From Piscirickettsiaceae bacterium (GTDB lineage: Bacteria > Pseudomonadota > Gammaproteobacteria > Nitrosococcales > Methylophagaceae), in assembly GCA_013215825.1 (NCBI GenBank), contig JABSQN010000002.1, forward strand, positions 1 through 64,000: a DNA stretch of 64,000 nt. The letters are read 5' to 3'. Shown here piece after piece: positions 22,982 to 32,853 of this stretch; within the stretch, counting starts at the first letter, position 1, and every line of letters begins with the position of its first letter. A program made the position numbers and the translations under genes. The notes under the pieces were generated by a model. The model ran no database searches and was not told the DNA's origin. It saw nothing but the letters and a program-made list of their open reading frames with translations.

Positions 22982-23937
22982 TTTATTCAAGAATTGCTGG
23001 AACAGGTAGTTATTTACCTGAAAAAATCCTGTCTAACCATGATCTTGAAAAAATGGTCGAAACTAGTGACCAATGGATCCAAGATAGAACAGGTATCAAA
23101 AAACGCCATATTGTTGCCGATGATGAAACAACAACGGACTTAGCATTCAATGCGGCAGAAAAAGCGATAGAAGCCGCGGGTATTAATAATAGTGATATTG
23201 ATCTTATTATTGTTGCAACCACAACACCAACCCGCATATTTCCAAGTACAGCCTCACTAGTCCAAGAAAAGTTAAAGATCAGTGGTTGCCCTGCATTTGA
23301 TTTGCAAGCGGTTTGTACTGGATTTATCTATGGCTTAACCGTTGCCGATAAATTCATTAAATCAGGCACAGTCAAAAATGCATTAGTGATTGGTGCTGAG
23401 TCATTATCACGCATTGTCGATTGGACTGATCGTAATACCTGTGTGCTATTTGGTGATGGTGCCGGTGCTGTTGTATTGCAAGCATCCGAAGAAGAAGGTA
23501 TTTTATCCACGCATATTCACTGTGATGGTAGCTATAACGAACTATTATCAGTGCCAACAGGTGTTGGTTCCGCCGCTAGTGAAATTGCACCGTATATTGA
23601 AATGAAAGGCAATGATGTCTTTAAAGTTGCTGTACGCACATTAAGTGCCATTGTCGATGAAACACTTGCAGCCAATAACCTAACAAAACAAGATGTGGAC
23701 TGGTTAATTCCGCATCAAGCAAATATTCGTATTATTTCAGCAACAGCAAAGAAATTAAACATGTCAATGGATCATGTTGTTGTGACTGTTGCTGAGCATG
23801 GCAACACCTCTGCCGCATCTATTCCTTTAGCATTAGATACCGCAGTACGTGATGGCCGAATTCAACGTGGTGAAACACTTCTATTGGAAGCTTTTGGTGG
23901 TGGGTTCACCTGGGGTTCTGCACTTCTAAAATATTAA
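22978..23937 (+). CDS. fabH: 3-oxoacyl-ACP synthase III
   Basis: Starts fatty-acid synthesis by condensing acetyl-CoA with malonyl-ACP. 319 aa with Cys113 in QAVCTGF, the His in PHQAN and the Asn in [12 protein letters not shown] forming the Cys-His-Asn triad. The start GTG 22978 overlaps the plsX stop. Typical first gene of the fab block. Confidence 0.96.
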   Translation: MIYSRIAGTGSYLPEKILSNHDLEKMVETSDQWIQDRTGIKKRHIVADDETTTDLAFNAAEKAIEAAGINNSDIDLIIVATTTPTRIFPSTASLVQEKLKISGCPAFDLQAVCTGFIYGLTVADKFIKSGTVKNALVIGAESLSRIVDWTDRNTCVLFGDGAGAVVLQASEEEGILSTHIHCDGSYNELLSVPTGVGSAASEIAPYIEMKGNDVFKVAVRTLSAIVDETLAANNLTKQDVDWLIPHQANIRIISATAKKLNMSMDHVVVTVAEHGNTSAASIPLALDTAVRDGRIQRGETLLLEAFGGGFTWGSALLKY

Positions 23938-23952
23938 ATTGAGGTTTAATGC

Positions 23953-24897
23953 ATGAGTTTAGCTTTTGTATTTCCTGGTCAAGGTTCGCAATCTGTTGGC
24001 ATGTTGTCACAATTAGCAAAAGAATTTCCGCAAGTTCAAGCCACATTTGATGAAGCATCAAAAGTACTTGGCTATGATTTATGGGAACTGGTTTCATCAG
24101 GCCCTGCAGAAACATTAAATAAAACTGATCACACACAACCTGCCATGTTAGCCGCAGGTATTGCTGTTTGGCGTTGTTGGCAGTCAGTATCAAGTGTTAC
24201 ACCTGATTATTTTGCAGGTCATAGTTTGGGTGAATATTCAGCACTTGTTGCGGCAGGTTCTCTTAATTTTTCTGATGCAATTAAGTTAGTTGAACTTCGT
24301 GGCCAATTTATGCAACAAGCCGTACCCGTAGGTACCGGTGCAATGGCAGCTATTCTTGGTTTAGAGGATGATATTGTTAAAGATGTTTGCTCGCAAGCTG
24401 CAGGAACAGGCGTTGTTGAAGCAGTAAATTTTAATTCACCGGGGCAAGTTGTTATTGCAGGTGAAGCAGACTTAGTGAATAAAGCAATTGAGTTGGCAAC
24501 AGAAAAAGGGGCGAAACGCGCTATTTTATTGCCTGTTAGTGTACCGTCACATTGTGCATTAATGAAACCTGCTGCTGAGAAGCTGGCACAAGCACTAGCA
24601 GATGTTTCTGTGTCTATGCCAACTATTCCTGTGATTCATAATAGCAATATCAGTCAAGCAAAAAACGAACAAGAGATTAGAGACTTATTAGCAGCTCAAT
24701 TACAGAGTCCAGTGCGCTGGGTTGAAACTGTACAAGGTTTCGCCGCTCAAGGCGTTGATAAGCTAGTTGAATGTGGTCCAGGAAAAGTATTGGCGGGATT
24801 AACGCGTCGGATAGATAAATCAATTACAGGATTAGCTGTTTTTGACTCGACATCGTTAGAAAAAGCCATTAAATCATTAGAAGAGGAAACATCATGA
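23953..24897 (+). CDS. fabD: Malonyl-CoA:ACP transacylase
   Basis: Loads malonyl groups on ACP. 314 aa; FPGQGSQ at the N-terminus, nucleophile Ser91 in GHSLGEY, and the late His in VPSHCALM. Its TGA overlaps the fabG ATG (ATGA). Confidence 0.96.
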   Translation: MSLAFVFPGQGSQSVGMLSQLAKEFPQVQATFDEASKVLGYDLWELVSSGPAETLNKTDHTQPAMLAAGIAVWRCWQSVSSVTPDYFAGHSLGEYSALVAAGSLNFSDAIKLVELRGQFMQQAVPVGTGAMAAILGLEDDIVKDVCSQAAGTGVVEAVNFNSPGQVVIAGEADLVNKAIELATEKGAKRAILLPVSVPSHCALMKPAAEKLAQALADVSVSMPTIPVIHNSNISQAKNEQEIRDLLAAQLQSPVRWVETVQGFAAQGVDKLVECGPGKVLAGLTRRIDKSITGLAVFDSTSLEKAIKSLEEETS

Positions 24898-25637
24898 GCT
24901 TAGAAGGTAAAGTTGCACTTATTACAGGTGCTACACGTGGTATCGGTCGTGCAATTGCATTACGCTTAGGTCAGCAAGGCGCGACGGTTGTCGGTACTGC
25001 AACATCAGAAGCCGGTGCTCAAACAATTTCTGACTTCTTGAAAGACGCGGGTATCACAGGTGCTGGCATGGTGTTGAATGTAACAGATGCTGACTCTATT
25101 GAAGCCGTTGTATCGGCTACAGAAGAACGCTTTGCGGCTCCTGCTATTTTAGTTAATAATGCAGGTATTACGCGTGATAACTTATTAATGCGTATGAAAG
25201 ATGAAGAATGGAATGATATTATTGACACCAATCTGACGCCTATCTTTAAAATGAGTAAACGTTGCATACGAGCAATGACCAAAGCGCGTTGGGGACGTAT
25301 TATAACGATCACATCAGTTGTCGGTGTAATGGGTAATGCCGGGCAAACAAACTATGCCGCAGCTAAAGCCGGTGTGATTGGTTTTAGTAAGTCATTAGCA
25401 CGTGAAGTTGGCCCACGTAACATCACCGTCAACTTAGTCGCTCCAGGCTTTATTGATACCGACATGACAAGTTCATTATCAGATGATCATAAAACCGCCT
25501 TACTAACAAATGTACCTGTTAAACGTTTAGGTGAGCCAGAAGAAATTGCTGCGGCAGTTGCCTTTTTAGCCAGTCAAGATGCCGGATATGTGACGGGTGA
25601 AACACTAAATGTTAATGGCGGTATGTATATGAATTAA
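24894..25637 (+). CDS. fabG: 3-oxoacyl-ACP reductase
   Basis: NADPH-dependent SDR that reduces beta-ketoacyl-ACP, 247 aa. TGATRGIG is the cofactor loop, with Ser141, Tyr154 and Lys158 as the catalytic triad and NNAG at 88-91. Overlaps fabD by 4 bp. A weak AT-rich hairpin follows at 25636-25667 before acpP. Confidence 0.96.
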   Translation: MSLEGKVALITGATRGIGRAIALRLGQQGATVVGTATSEAGAQTISDFLKDAGITGAGMVLNVTDADSIEAVVSATEERFAAPAILVNNAGITRDNLLMRMKDEEWNDIIDTNLTPIFKMSKRCIRAMTKARWGRIITITSVVGVMGNAGQTNYAAAKAGVIGFSKSLAREVGPRNITVNLVAPGFIDTDMTSSLSDDHKTALLTNVPVKRLGEPEEIAAAVAFLASQDAGYVTGETLNVNGGMYMN

Positions 25638-25667
25638 TTGCTTAATTTTAATAATAATTAAGTAATT
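25636..25667 (+). terminator. Weak AT-rich hairpin between fabG and acpP
   Basis: Arms AATTGCTTAATT and AATTAAGTAATT (one G-U type mismatch) around an 8-base loop, right at the fabG stop. Without G-C pairs or a T-run it may only reduce read-through; acpP, usually far more highly expressed, probably has its own promoter in the 107 bp that follow. Confidence 0.35.
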
Positions 25668-25774
25668 AGAAGTTAAGAAAGTCATTTCAATGCAATATGG
25701 CTTGTTTATAAAATGCTCGCACTATAAAATGCCAGCACGTTTTGAGAATTAATCCACAAAGGAAATATAACGTT

Positions 25775-26011
25775 ATGAGTGATATCCAAGCCCGCGTAAA
25801 AGACATCGTTGTTGAGCAATTAGGTGTTAACCCTGATGAAGTAACAGTAGATGCTTCATTTATCGATGATCTAGGTGCTGATTCTTTAGATACTGTTGAA
25901 TTAGTTATGGCGCTGGAAGAAGAATTTGAATGTGAAATTCCAGATGAAAATGCTGAGAAAATCACTACAGTTAAAGAAGCTGTAAATTACATTAACTCTG
26001 TTCAGTCTTAA
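25775..26011 (+). CDS. acpP: Acyl carrier protein
   Basis: 78-aa acidic carrier of growing acyl chains. Ser37 in [10 protein letters not shown] is the phosphopantetheine site. ATG 25775 ([12 protein letters not shown]) is chosen over an in-frame ATG 33 bp upstream because it fits all ACPs and has AAGGA at 25759-25763. A strong hairpin terminator follows. Confidence 0.97.
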   Translation: MSDIQARVKDIVVEQLGVNPDEVTVDASFIDDLGADSLDTVELVMALEEEFECEIPDENAEKITTVKEAVNYINSVQS

Positions 26012-26028
26012 TCTTACAGAGAAGTAAC

Positions 26029-26072
26029 CATAGCCGCCTAGTGTGCTTGTCATGCTAGGCGGCTATGTTGTT
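26029..26072 (+). terminator. Terminator between acpP and fabF
   Basis: 13-bp perfect stem (CATAGCCGCCTAG at 26029-26041, CTAGGCGGCTATG at 26055-26067), 13-base loop, followed by TTGTTT. It would let acpP mRNA exceed fabF mRNA. Confidence 0.75.
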
Positions 26073-26109
26073 TATGAAGTAGAACTTTTTTTGGAATAGG
26101 GGATACCTG

Positions 26110-27351
26110 ATGTCTAAACGACGTGTAGTTGTAACTGGTCTAGGAGCTGTGACTCCAGTTGGTTTAAATGTTAAGGAAACATGGGAAAATATCTTAGCCG
26201 GTAAAAGTGGTGTCGCGCCACTGACTGTATTTGATGTGTCTGCGTTTTCTGTTCGTTTCGGTGCCAGTATCAAAAATTTTGATATTACATCCATTATTCC
26301 AAAGAAAGATGCTAAAAAGATGGATACCTTTATTCATTACGGGATTGCCGCGGGTAAAGAAGCGATAGAAGACTCCGGCATTGAAATAACGGATGAAAAT
26401 GCTGAACGTATTGGTGTTGCTATTGGTGCTGGCATCGGTGGCTTACCAGGGATCGAAGCGGGATATGACGCATACCTAAAAGGTGGTCCTCGTAAAATAT
26501 CGCCGTTCTTTGTGCCTAGTAATATCATCAATATGGTTGCTGGCAATCTATCAATAATGTTCGGCTTAAAAGGGCCTAACTATGCAATAGCAACGGCCTG
26601 TTCAAGTGGTACTCATAATATTTCTTCAGCGGCGCGACTTATTCAATATGGCGATGCCGATGTGATGGTTGCCGGTGGTGCTGAAATGTCGACATCAAAA
26701 ACAGGCTTAGGTGGCTTTGCCGCTGCTCGTGCTTTATCGACACGAAATGATGATCCACAAGCGGCAAGTCGCCCTTGGGATAAAGATCGTGATGGTTTTG
26801 TACTCGGTGATGGTGCTGGTGTTATCGTTTTAGAAGAATATGAACATGCGGTTAAGCGAGGTGCAAAAATTTATGCTGAACTTGTAGGTTCAGGTATGAG
26901 TTCTGATGCCTATCATATGACCTCGCCATCCATTGGTGGTGAAGGCGCAGCTAGATGTATGAAAAATGCCATGGCAGATGCAGGCTTAAATACTGATCAA
27001 ATTGATTATATTAATGCGCATGGTACATCTACACCGGCGGGTGATGCGGGTGAAACCCAAGCGATTAAAGCTGCATTTGGTTCTGTTGCTAGCGATCTTG
27101 CAGTCAGTTCTACCAAATCAATGATTGGTCATCTATTAGGTGCGGCAGGTGGTGTTGAAGCTATCTTTAGTATCTTGGCTATTCAAGATCAAGTTGCTCC
27201 ACCAACAATTAATCTAGATAATCCTGATCCGGAATGTGATTTAGATTTTGTACCTCATACGGCTCGACAAATGCCAATTGAAATTGCCATGTCTAATTCA
27301 TTTGGTTTTGGCGGCACTAATGGTACAGTTATCTTTAAGAAGTTAAGCTAA
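26110..27351 (+). CDS. fabF: 3-oxoacyl-ACP synthase II
   Basis: Elongating condensing enzyme of 413 aa, important for temperature control of unsaturated fatty acids. Cys164 in TACSSGTH, His304 in NAHGTSTP and His341 in GHLLGAAG are the Cys-His-His triad. GGAATAGGGG precedes ATG 26110. Normal length. Confidence 0.96.
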   Translation: MSKRRVVVTGLGAVTPVGLNVKETWENILAGKSGVAPLTVFDVSAFSVRFGASIKNFDITSIIPKKDAKKMDTFIHYGIAAGKEAIEDSGIEITDENAERIGVAIGAGIGGLPGIEAGYDAYLKGGPRKISPFFVPSNIINMVAGNLSIMFGLKGPNYAIATACSSGTHNISSAARLIQYGDADVMVAGGAEMSTSKTGLGGFAAARALSTRNDDPQAASRPWDKDRDGFVLGDGAGVIVLEEYEHAVKRGAKIYAELVGSGMSSDAYHMTSPSIGGEGAARCMKNAMADAGLNTDQIDYINAHGTSTPAGDAGETQAIKAAFGSVASDLAVSSTKSMIGHLLGAAGGVEAIFSILAIQDQVAPPTINLDNPDPECDLDFVPHTARQMPIEIAMSNSFGFGGTNGTVIFKKLS

Positions 27352-27366
27352 ACACTTAATAGTAAT

Positions 27367-28188
27367 ATGATTCTTATTAACGGAATTGCCGAAGATAGGA
27401 TCAACATCTCAGATCGTGGCTTACAATATGGTGATGGTTTATTTGAAACTATTGTTTATCGTAACGGTGTTTTAGAATTTCTTGATGCACATTTAGAACG
27501 TCTTATTACTGATTGTAAACGGCTCAAAATTCCATTCCAAGATAGTGACGATCTTCGTGCTGATTTACTAACTGTTTGCCAGTCATTACGTGCTGAAGCA
27601 GTGATTAAAGTCATTATTACTCGTGGCAGTGGTGGCCGCGGCTATTTTGCTGGATCTGATATAAATCCAAGCCGTATTGTTTCCAGTCACCCATTGCCCA
27701 ACTATCCCGATAGTTATTATCAACAAGGCGTCTCTATTCGATTCTGTCAGCATCCCATATCTGAAAATACGGTATTAGCAGGCATTAAACACCTTAATCG
27801 TTTGGATCAAGTATTAGCACGTAATGAATGGCATGATACAAACATTGTTGAAGGACTACTGTTTAACAATGATGGTGATGTGATTGAAGGCACAATGAGT
27901 AATGTGTTTATTGTAAAATCGGGGCAATTAATCACAGCTAAATTAGATAAATCAGGTGTAGCGGGTATTATGCGTGCACAAGTGTCTGAACTGGCCAATG
28001 TGTTAGCTTTGCCAGTAAATGAAGCCACTATTAGTCAGCAAGAGTTACTCAATGCCGATGAAGTTTTTATATGTAATAGTGTGATGGGTATTTTGCCTGT
28101 TTCACAGATTGTAGATATTAATAAAATCTATGCTGTCGGTACTATTACCCAACAATTGCAAAATGCACTGCAAAAGTTAGGAAAATAA
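27367..28188 (+). CDS. pabC: Aminodeoxychorismate lyase
   Basis: PLP enzyme of fold type IV, 273 aa, that makes 4-aminobenzoate for folate. ISDRGLQYGDGLFET is the family start; the PLP lysine is in GIKHLNRL, and EGTMSNVF follows. Position between fabF and mltG is standard in gammaproteobacteria and helps separate it from branched-chain or D-amino-acid aminotransferases. Confidence 0.92.
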   Translation: MILINGIAEDRINISDRGLQYGDGLFETIVYRNGVLEFLDAHLERLITDCKRLKIPFQDSDDLRADLLTVCQSLRAEAVIKVIITRGSGGRGYFAGSDINPSRIVSSHPLPNYPDSYYQQGVSIRFCQHPISENTVLAGIKHLNRLDQVLARNEWHDTNIVEGLLFNNDGDVIEGTMSNVFIVKSGQLITAKLDKSGVAGIMRAQVSELANVLALPVNEATISQQELLNADEVFICNSVMGILPVSQIVDINKIYAVGTITQQLQNALQKLGK

Positions 28189-28189
28189 T

Positions 28190-29191
28190 ATGCGTCTATT
28201 TTTATCTTTAATTTTATTACTCTCTATCTCTTTTATCGCTGGAATTTACGAATATAATCGCTTTCTTTCAACACCGCTGAATATTGATCAAAAAGGCCAT
28301 GTGTTTACTGTCAAAGCAGGAAGTAACTTACAAAAGGTAAGTAAAGCGCTTCAACAAAACGGTTTATCAGAATTCCACCCATATTATTTGTATATTTATG
28401 GCAGATTAATTGAAAAAGCACATTTGATAAAAGCCGGTGAATATTTGATCCTGCCAAATACGACATTACCTGAGTTGCTCGACCAACTGGTCGATGGACA
28501 GGTGATTCAATATCCTTTGACTATTGTTGAAGGGCTGACAGCGCAACAACTTATTACCATTATTAGTAATGACTCGCGTTTAGTTTCCACGTTAGAAAAT
28601 ACAAAACTAACCACGGTTATGGCTGATATCAATAAGCCTGACAATCATGGAGAAGGGGAATTTTTACCTGAAACATATTACTTTACGGCTGGTATGACTG
28701 ACAAAGAAATATTAAACCGCGCCCATAAAGCGATGACACTTTATTTAGAAAAAGCATGGCAGAATAAGGCTAAAAACTTACCGTATAAAACATCGTATGA
28801 TGCGTTAATCATGGCATCTATTATCGAAAAAGAAACTGGAATCGCTGAGGAACGTGCTGAAATCGCCGGTGTATTTGTACGTCGCCTTAATATAGGTATG
28901 CGGCTGCAAACTGATCCTACCGTTATTTATGGTATGGGTGAACTATACAAAGGCAATATACGGCGTAAAGATTTAAGAACCGATACACCTTATAATACCT
29001 ATACACGTTATGGTTTGCCGCCAACGCCGATTGCATTACCAAGTAAAGAGTCCATTGATGCTGCCTTACATCCAGCGCAAGGCAAGAGTTTATACTTTGT
29101 GGCGACGGGTAGCGAAGGACGACATGCTTTCTCAAATACATTAACGGCTCATAATAAGGCTGTTCGCAAATATCAGTTGAAGAAGAAATGA
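28190..29191 (+). CDS. mltG: Endolytic murein transglycosylase MltG
   Basis: 333-aa YceG-family enzyme that cuts nascent glycan strands. One N-terminal membrane segment (residues about 2-20) anchors it to the inner membrane; the catalytic region has IIEKETGIAEERAEIAGVF with the key Glu, then LQTDPTVIYG and YNTYTRYGLPPTPI. It starts 1 bp after pabC and overlaps tmk by 4 bp. Confidence 0.94.
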   Translation: MRLFLSLILLLSISFIAGIYEYNRFLSTPLNIDQKGHVFTVKAGSNLQKVSKALQQNGLSEFHPYYLYIYGRLIEKAHLIKAGEYLILPNTTLPELLDQLVDGQVIQYPLTIVEGLTAQQLITIISNDSRLVSTLENTKLTTVMADINKPDNHGEGEFLPETYYFTAGMTDKEILNRAHKAMTLYLEKAWQNKAKNLPYKTSYDALIMASIIEKETGIAEERAEIAGVFVRRLNIGMRLQTDPTVIYGMGELYKGNIRRKDLRTDTPYNTYTRYGLPPTPIALPSKESIDAALHPAQGKSLYFVATGSEGRHAFSNTLTAHNKAVRKYQLKKK

Positions 29192-29805
29192 ACGGAAAAT
29201 TTATCAGTATTGAAGGCATTGAAGGGGCGGGGAAGTCAACGCAATTAGCCTTTATCCAACACTATTTACGTGAACAAGGTAGAACTGTAGTGGTTACTCG
29301 TGAGCCCGGCGGAACTGAACTTGGTGAACAAATCCGAACATTACTGCTCTCACCGTCAGAAATACCAATGGCAGTGAATACTGAATTATTATTGATGTTT
29401 GCCGCTCGCGCTGAACATATAGCCCAAGTTATTACACCGGCATTAGAACGTGGCGACTGGGTAATATCAGACAGGTTCACCGATGCTACATTTGCCTATC
29501 AAGGTGGTGGCCGCGGTATCAATCAACAACGTATTGAACAAATAGCACAGTGGACATTAAGTGGATTACAGCCTGATGTTACCTTCTTATTTGATTTGCC
29601 GGTTGAGATTGGACAGCAACGCGTTATTAGTCGCAACGAAGATATCGATCGCTTTGAACAGGAAAAAGTCGATTTTTTTCAAAAAATTAGAGACTGCTAT
29701 TTACAACGTGCAGAAGATGAGCCTGAACGGATAAAAGTGATTGATGCAACACAATCAATCGATGATATTGGCGTGCAACTCAGTCGAATTCTACAAACCT
29801 TGTGA
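29188..29805 (+). CDS. tmk: Thymidylate kinase
   Basis: Phosphorylates dTMP to dTDP. 205 aa; P-loop EGIEGAGKSTQ, DR-motif SDRFTDATFAYQGGGRG, and a LID-type region VISRNEDIDRFE. ATG 29188 overlaps the mltG stop (ATGA). Confidence 0.95.
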   Translation: MNGKFISIEGIEGAGKSTQLAFIQHYLREQGRTVVVTREPGGTELGEQIRTLLLSPSEIPMAVNTELLLMFAARAEHIAQVITPALERGDWVISDRFTDATFAYQGGGRGINQQRIEQIAQWTLSGLQPDVTFLFDLPVEIGQQRVISRNEDIDRFEQEKVDFFQKIRDCYLQRAEDEPERIKVIDATQSIDDIGVQLSRILQTL

Positions 29806-30755
29806 TGTATCCATGGCAAACAACGCAATGGCATTATTTCTGTCAGCAGAAGACACAACAAAGGCTACCGCATGCCATTGTACTCACCGGTGTTGATGGG
29901 CTAGGAAAACGTGCCTTGGCAGATCAAATGGTTGCATTGGTACTTTGTGAGCAGATAGATGCTACAGAAGCTTGTGGACAGTGTCATAGTTGTCAGTTAT
30001 TCACCGCGGGTAATCACCCCGACCATATTTTGATTGAGCCGGAAGAAACTGGCAAACAGATCAAAATTGAACAAATTCGTCGTCTAAAAGACAAACAAGC
30101 CCTAACATCAACGGTTTCAAAATGGAAAACAGTGATTATCTCACCGGCAGATAATATGAATATCAATGCCAATAATAGCTTGTTAAAACTGCTAGAAGAG
30201 CCGCAGAAAAACACATTATTAATATTGGTGAGTTCAAAACCCTATCGATTGCCAATTACGATATTAAGTCGTTGTCAGAAATTGTCATTAACATCACCAG
30301 AAGCTACAGTGTGTGTGGAATGGTGTTTACAGCAAGGCGGTTTTGATAAAGCAACGATTGAACAGATATTACCCACAGCCAAAGGCGCACCACTCAAAGT
30401 ATTGGAACTTCTTGAAATAGATACTTTAGCAATCATTCAACAGCTTGATATTGACTTTAAAACCTTATTACAAGGTAGAGCTAACCCTGTTAGTTTAGCC
30501 AAAGAGTGGCAAAAATATGATTTGATCATGGTGTTTAATCATTTGCAGTTATTGATTAAAAAACAGATCATGTTGAGTGAAAACAGATCAAATGCAACTG
30601 GCTCTAAGCGTTATTGGACTCTTTACGATTGCATCATTGCCACAATAAAGTTAATATCGTCATCAAATAACATTAACAAGATATTGTTAATAGAGCAGTT
30701 TATGGTTTCAGCAATGAAACAAGATGCAAATTTCAACACTGCACTTAATCGCTAA
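29805..30755 (+). CDS. holB: DNA polymerase III subunit delta'
   Basis: Clamp-loader subunit, about 316 aa. The zinc-binding module CGQCHSC, the LLKLLEEPQKNTLLILVSSKP segment (cut here to LLKLLEEP and LVSSKP) and the arginine-finger region ILSRCQ are clear. The P-loop is degenerate (GVDGLGKRAL), as usual in delta'. ATG 29805 overlaps the tmk TGA by one base; a GTG at 29802 is also possible. Confidence 0.92.
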   Translation: MYPWQTTQWHYFCQQKTQQRLPHAIVLTGVDGLGKRALADQMVALVLCEQIDATEACGQCHSCQLFTAGNHPDHILIEPEETGKQIKIEQIRRLKDKQALTSTVSKWKTVIISPADNMNINANNSLLKLLEEPQKNTLLILVSSKPYRLPITILSRCQKLSLTSPEATVCVEWCLQQGGFDKATIEQILPTAKGAPLKVLELLEIDTLAIIQQLDIDFKTLLQGRANPVSLAKEWQKYDLIMVFNHLQLLIKKQIMLSENRSNATGSKRYWTLYDCIIATIKLISSSNNINKILLIEQFMVSAMKQDANFNTALNR

Positions 30756-30774
30756 AATCAAGGTATATTAAACT

Positions 30775-31134
30775 ATGGCAATGAATCCGCGAAAAGGTAT
30801 TTTATCACTAAAAATTGGTGATGAAACCATGCTTTATCATGCTTATATGCCTTTTCTAAAAAATGGTGGAATCTTCATTCCAACCAATAAAGTGTATCAA
30901 CTCGGTGAAGAAGTCTTTATCTTGCTGACATTAATGAATGATCCAGAAAAGATTCCAGTTGCAGGTACTATTGCGTGGGTGACACCCAAAGGCTCTCAAG
31001 GCAATCAGGCTGCAGGTATTGGCGTACATTTTAGTTCTATTGGTGGTGATGACTCGGCTAAAATTGTAAAAGGGAAAATAGAAAGCTACCTTGTAGATAG
31101 ATTAAATTCAGATAAAGCCACACATACCATGTAA
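30775..31134 (+). CDS. pilZ: PilZ-domain type IV pilus protein
   Basis: 119-aa protein of the PilZ proper family, between holB and tatD as in Pseudomonas and relatives. It is needed for type IV pilus assembly through PilB/FimX in those organisms. The N-terminal GGIFIPTNKVYQLGEEVFILL and GTIAWVTPKG segments fit; the RxxxR c-di-GMP motif is absent, as is usual in this subfamily, so it probably does not bind c-di-GMP itself. Confidence 0.88.
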   Translation: MAMNPRKGILSLKIGDETMLYHAYMPFLKNGGIFIPTNKVYQLGEEVFILLTLMNDPEKIPVAGTIAWVTPKGSQGNQAAGIGVHFSSIGGDDSAKIVKGKIESYLVDRLNSDKATHTM

Positions 31135-31184
31135 CAGCTATCCTTAGGATAGACCTTTCGTTAAGTATTACTCGGATAAATCCC

Positions 31185-31952
31185 ATGTTTATTGATTCAC
31201 ATTGCCACCTTAACCTTTTAGCGGAAGAAGAGGGTGGACTCGATGCCGTGATGGCACAAGCCAAAGAAAATCAAGTCGACCACATATTAAGTATCGCCAT
31301 TGATAAAGCCAGTTGCTATGATGTGATTGCCTTAACAGAGCAATACGATAATGTAACGGCAAGCGTGGGTATTCACCCCAATGTTGACCAAGAAGAGAAC
31401 TTTACCGTTGATGAACTTATCAAACTTGCTCAACATGACAACGTCATCGCGATTGGCGAAACCGGGCTAGATTATTTTCGTAGTGAAGGTGATTTAGAAT
31501 GGCAACGCGATCGTTTCCGAACTCATATCGAAGCGGCAAAACAAAGCAAGAAACCATTAATTATCCATACTCGTGAAGCGCGTGATGACACTATGGATAT
31601 TTTAGAGCAAGAAAATGCTGAACAAGCAGGTGGTATTATTCATTGCTTTACTGAAAACTGGGATACAGCACAGCGGGCACTTGATATTGGTTTCTATGTT
31701 TCATTATCAGGTATTGTCACCTTCAAAAATGCAGTTGATTTGCAAGATGTCGCTAAGAAATTACCCCTAGATCGTATTTTAATTGAAACAGATGCACCTT
31801 ATCTTGCACCAGTACCATTTCGAGGCAAGACTAATAAACCTGCCTATGTGAAACATGTTGCAGAGTTTTTAGCTGATCTTCGAGGCGATACGGTTGAAAA
31901 TATTGCACAGGCAACAACAGCCAACTTCCACCGTTTATTTACAACAACATAA
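31185..31952 (+). CDS. tatD: TatD-family metal-dependent DNase/hydrolase
   Basis: 255-aa TIM-barrel hydrolase (YcfH-like). MFIDSHCHLN gives the first metal His pair, GETGLDYF the Glu, then HTREA, HCFT and ETDAPYLAP complete the site. Follows pilZ, the usual order. Its TAA lies inside the 5-bp target duplication of the element at 31954-32061. Confidence 0.92.
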   Translation: MFIDSHCHLNLLAEEEGGLDAVMAQAKENQVDHILSIAIDKASCYDVIALTEQYDNVTASVGIHPNVDQEENFTVDELIKLAQHDNVIAIGETGLDYFRSEGDLEWQRDRFRTHIEAAKQSKKPLIIHTREARDDTMDILEQENAEQAGGIIHCFTENWDTAQRALDIGFYVSLSGIVTFKNAVDLQDVAKKLPLDRILIETDAPYLAPVPFRGKTNKPAYVKHVAEFLADLRGDTVENIAQATTANFHRLFTTT

Positions 31953-32066
31953 TGAGACCGTTGTATGAGTCGTCTTTTCTGCCATACCTGCGTTAGTAAA
32001 CTGTGCTTTTTCGACACTTTTTTCCTTGTTATGACAAAAATACTTATCGTGCAAAGGTCTCATAAT
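31949..32066. mobile_element. MITE-like 108-bp element with 5-bp target duplication
   Basis: The element core 31954-32061 starts GAGACC and ends GGTCTC; the outer 19 bases of the two ends match at about 13 positions when one is reversed. It is flanked on both sides by ATAAT (31949-31953 and 32062-32066), as expected of a target-site duplication. It has no coding capacity. It is tightly placed: the left duplication contains the tatD stop and the right one ends 1 bp before the next ATG. It resembles the end-remnant of an insertion sequence, which I cannot name. Confidence 0.65.
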
Positions 32067-32067
32067 A

Positions 32068-32697
32068 ATGAATCTTAAACAAATACGAGTTTTGAACTTC
32101 GCTAAATTACTGTTAGTGATGTTCGTTCTTGTTAGTTGCTCGGATAATAAGGCCACACTAACGCCGCTTGCCCATGATGCTGTAATTCTTGCCTATGGTG
32201 ACAGCCTTACCTTTGGTCTTGGTGCCAATGTACGCACACAAAGCTATCCAGCTGTATTACAAAATATCACCGGCATCACCGTTATCAACGCAGGCATTTC
32301 AGGTGAAGTAACAGCACAAGGTCTAAAGCGACTGCCTCTGGTGCTGGATGCGGTAAAACCAAACCTCGTTATCCTATGTCACGGCGGCAATGATCTTATT
32401 CGCCGTATTGGCAAAGAACAGCTTAAAAATAATCTGAATCAAATGATTAAGCTAATTCAACGAAGTGGGGCAGATGTTGTATTAGTCGGAGTTCCAACCT
32501 TTAATTTGATGTTGACTGTACCTGATTTATATTCAGAACTAGCAGAAGCGCATAAGCTGCCGATTGATATAGAGTTACTACCCACAATAGAACGTGATCC
32601 AAAAATGAAATCAGATCAAATTCATCCTAATGCGGCGGGTTATAGTGTGATGGCTACAGCGGTACAAACACTATTGCTTGAAGCTGGCGCTTTATAA
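32068..32697 (+). CDS. GDSL/SGNH lipolytic lipoprotein, TesA/arylesterase-like
   Basis: 209 aa. A signal peptide with lipobox LVSC (Cys about residue 24) points to a lipoprotein. The SGNH blocks are YGDSLTFG (nucleophile Ser), the block II Gly in NAGISGE, GGND, and DQIHPNAAGY with the catalytic Asp and His. Similar enzymes act as thioesterase, esterase or lysophospholipase. The ATG lies 1 bp after an inserted MITE-like element, and the only ribosome-binding site visible, AAAGG at 32053-32057, is in the element's terminal repeat. Confidence 0.88.
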   Translation: MNLKQIRVLNFAKLLLVMFVLVSCSDNKATLTPLAHDAVILAYGDSLTFGLGANVRTQSYPAVLQNITGITVINAGISGEVTAQGLKRLPLVLDAVKPNLVILCHGGNDLIRRIGKEQLKNNLNQMIKLIQRSGADVVLVGVPTFNLMLTVPDLYSELAEAHKLPIDIELLPTIERDPKMKSDQIHPNAAGYSVMATAVQTLLLEAGAL

Positions 32698-32721
32698 TTT
32701 CTGATGTACGTAGGTTAGAAT

Positions 32722-32853
32722 TCATTCTAACTTCCAGCTTTTATCATATCGGGTTAAAACACCGAATTTGTTTCTTTGGTCTGTATATTTGTTTCCATAA
32801 AAGGTTCCCGCAGCGCCAGTAAATTCTCCGATAACAAACCCTAAATGTCTAAC
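32722..32853 (-). pseudogene. 5'-truncated coding fragment fused to an attC site
   Basis: On the minus strand an open frame of 43 codons runs from the R' bases of the attC (32853) to TGA at 32722-32724, reading for example GEFTGAAGTFYGNKYTD and ending WKLE. It has no ATG, GTG or TTG near its start, so it looks like the 3' remains of a cassette gene downstream of the ybjQ cassette. I do not recognise the family. Confidence 0.45.
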
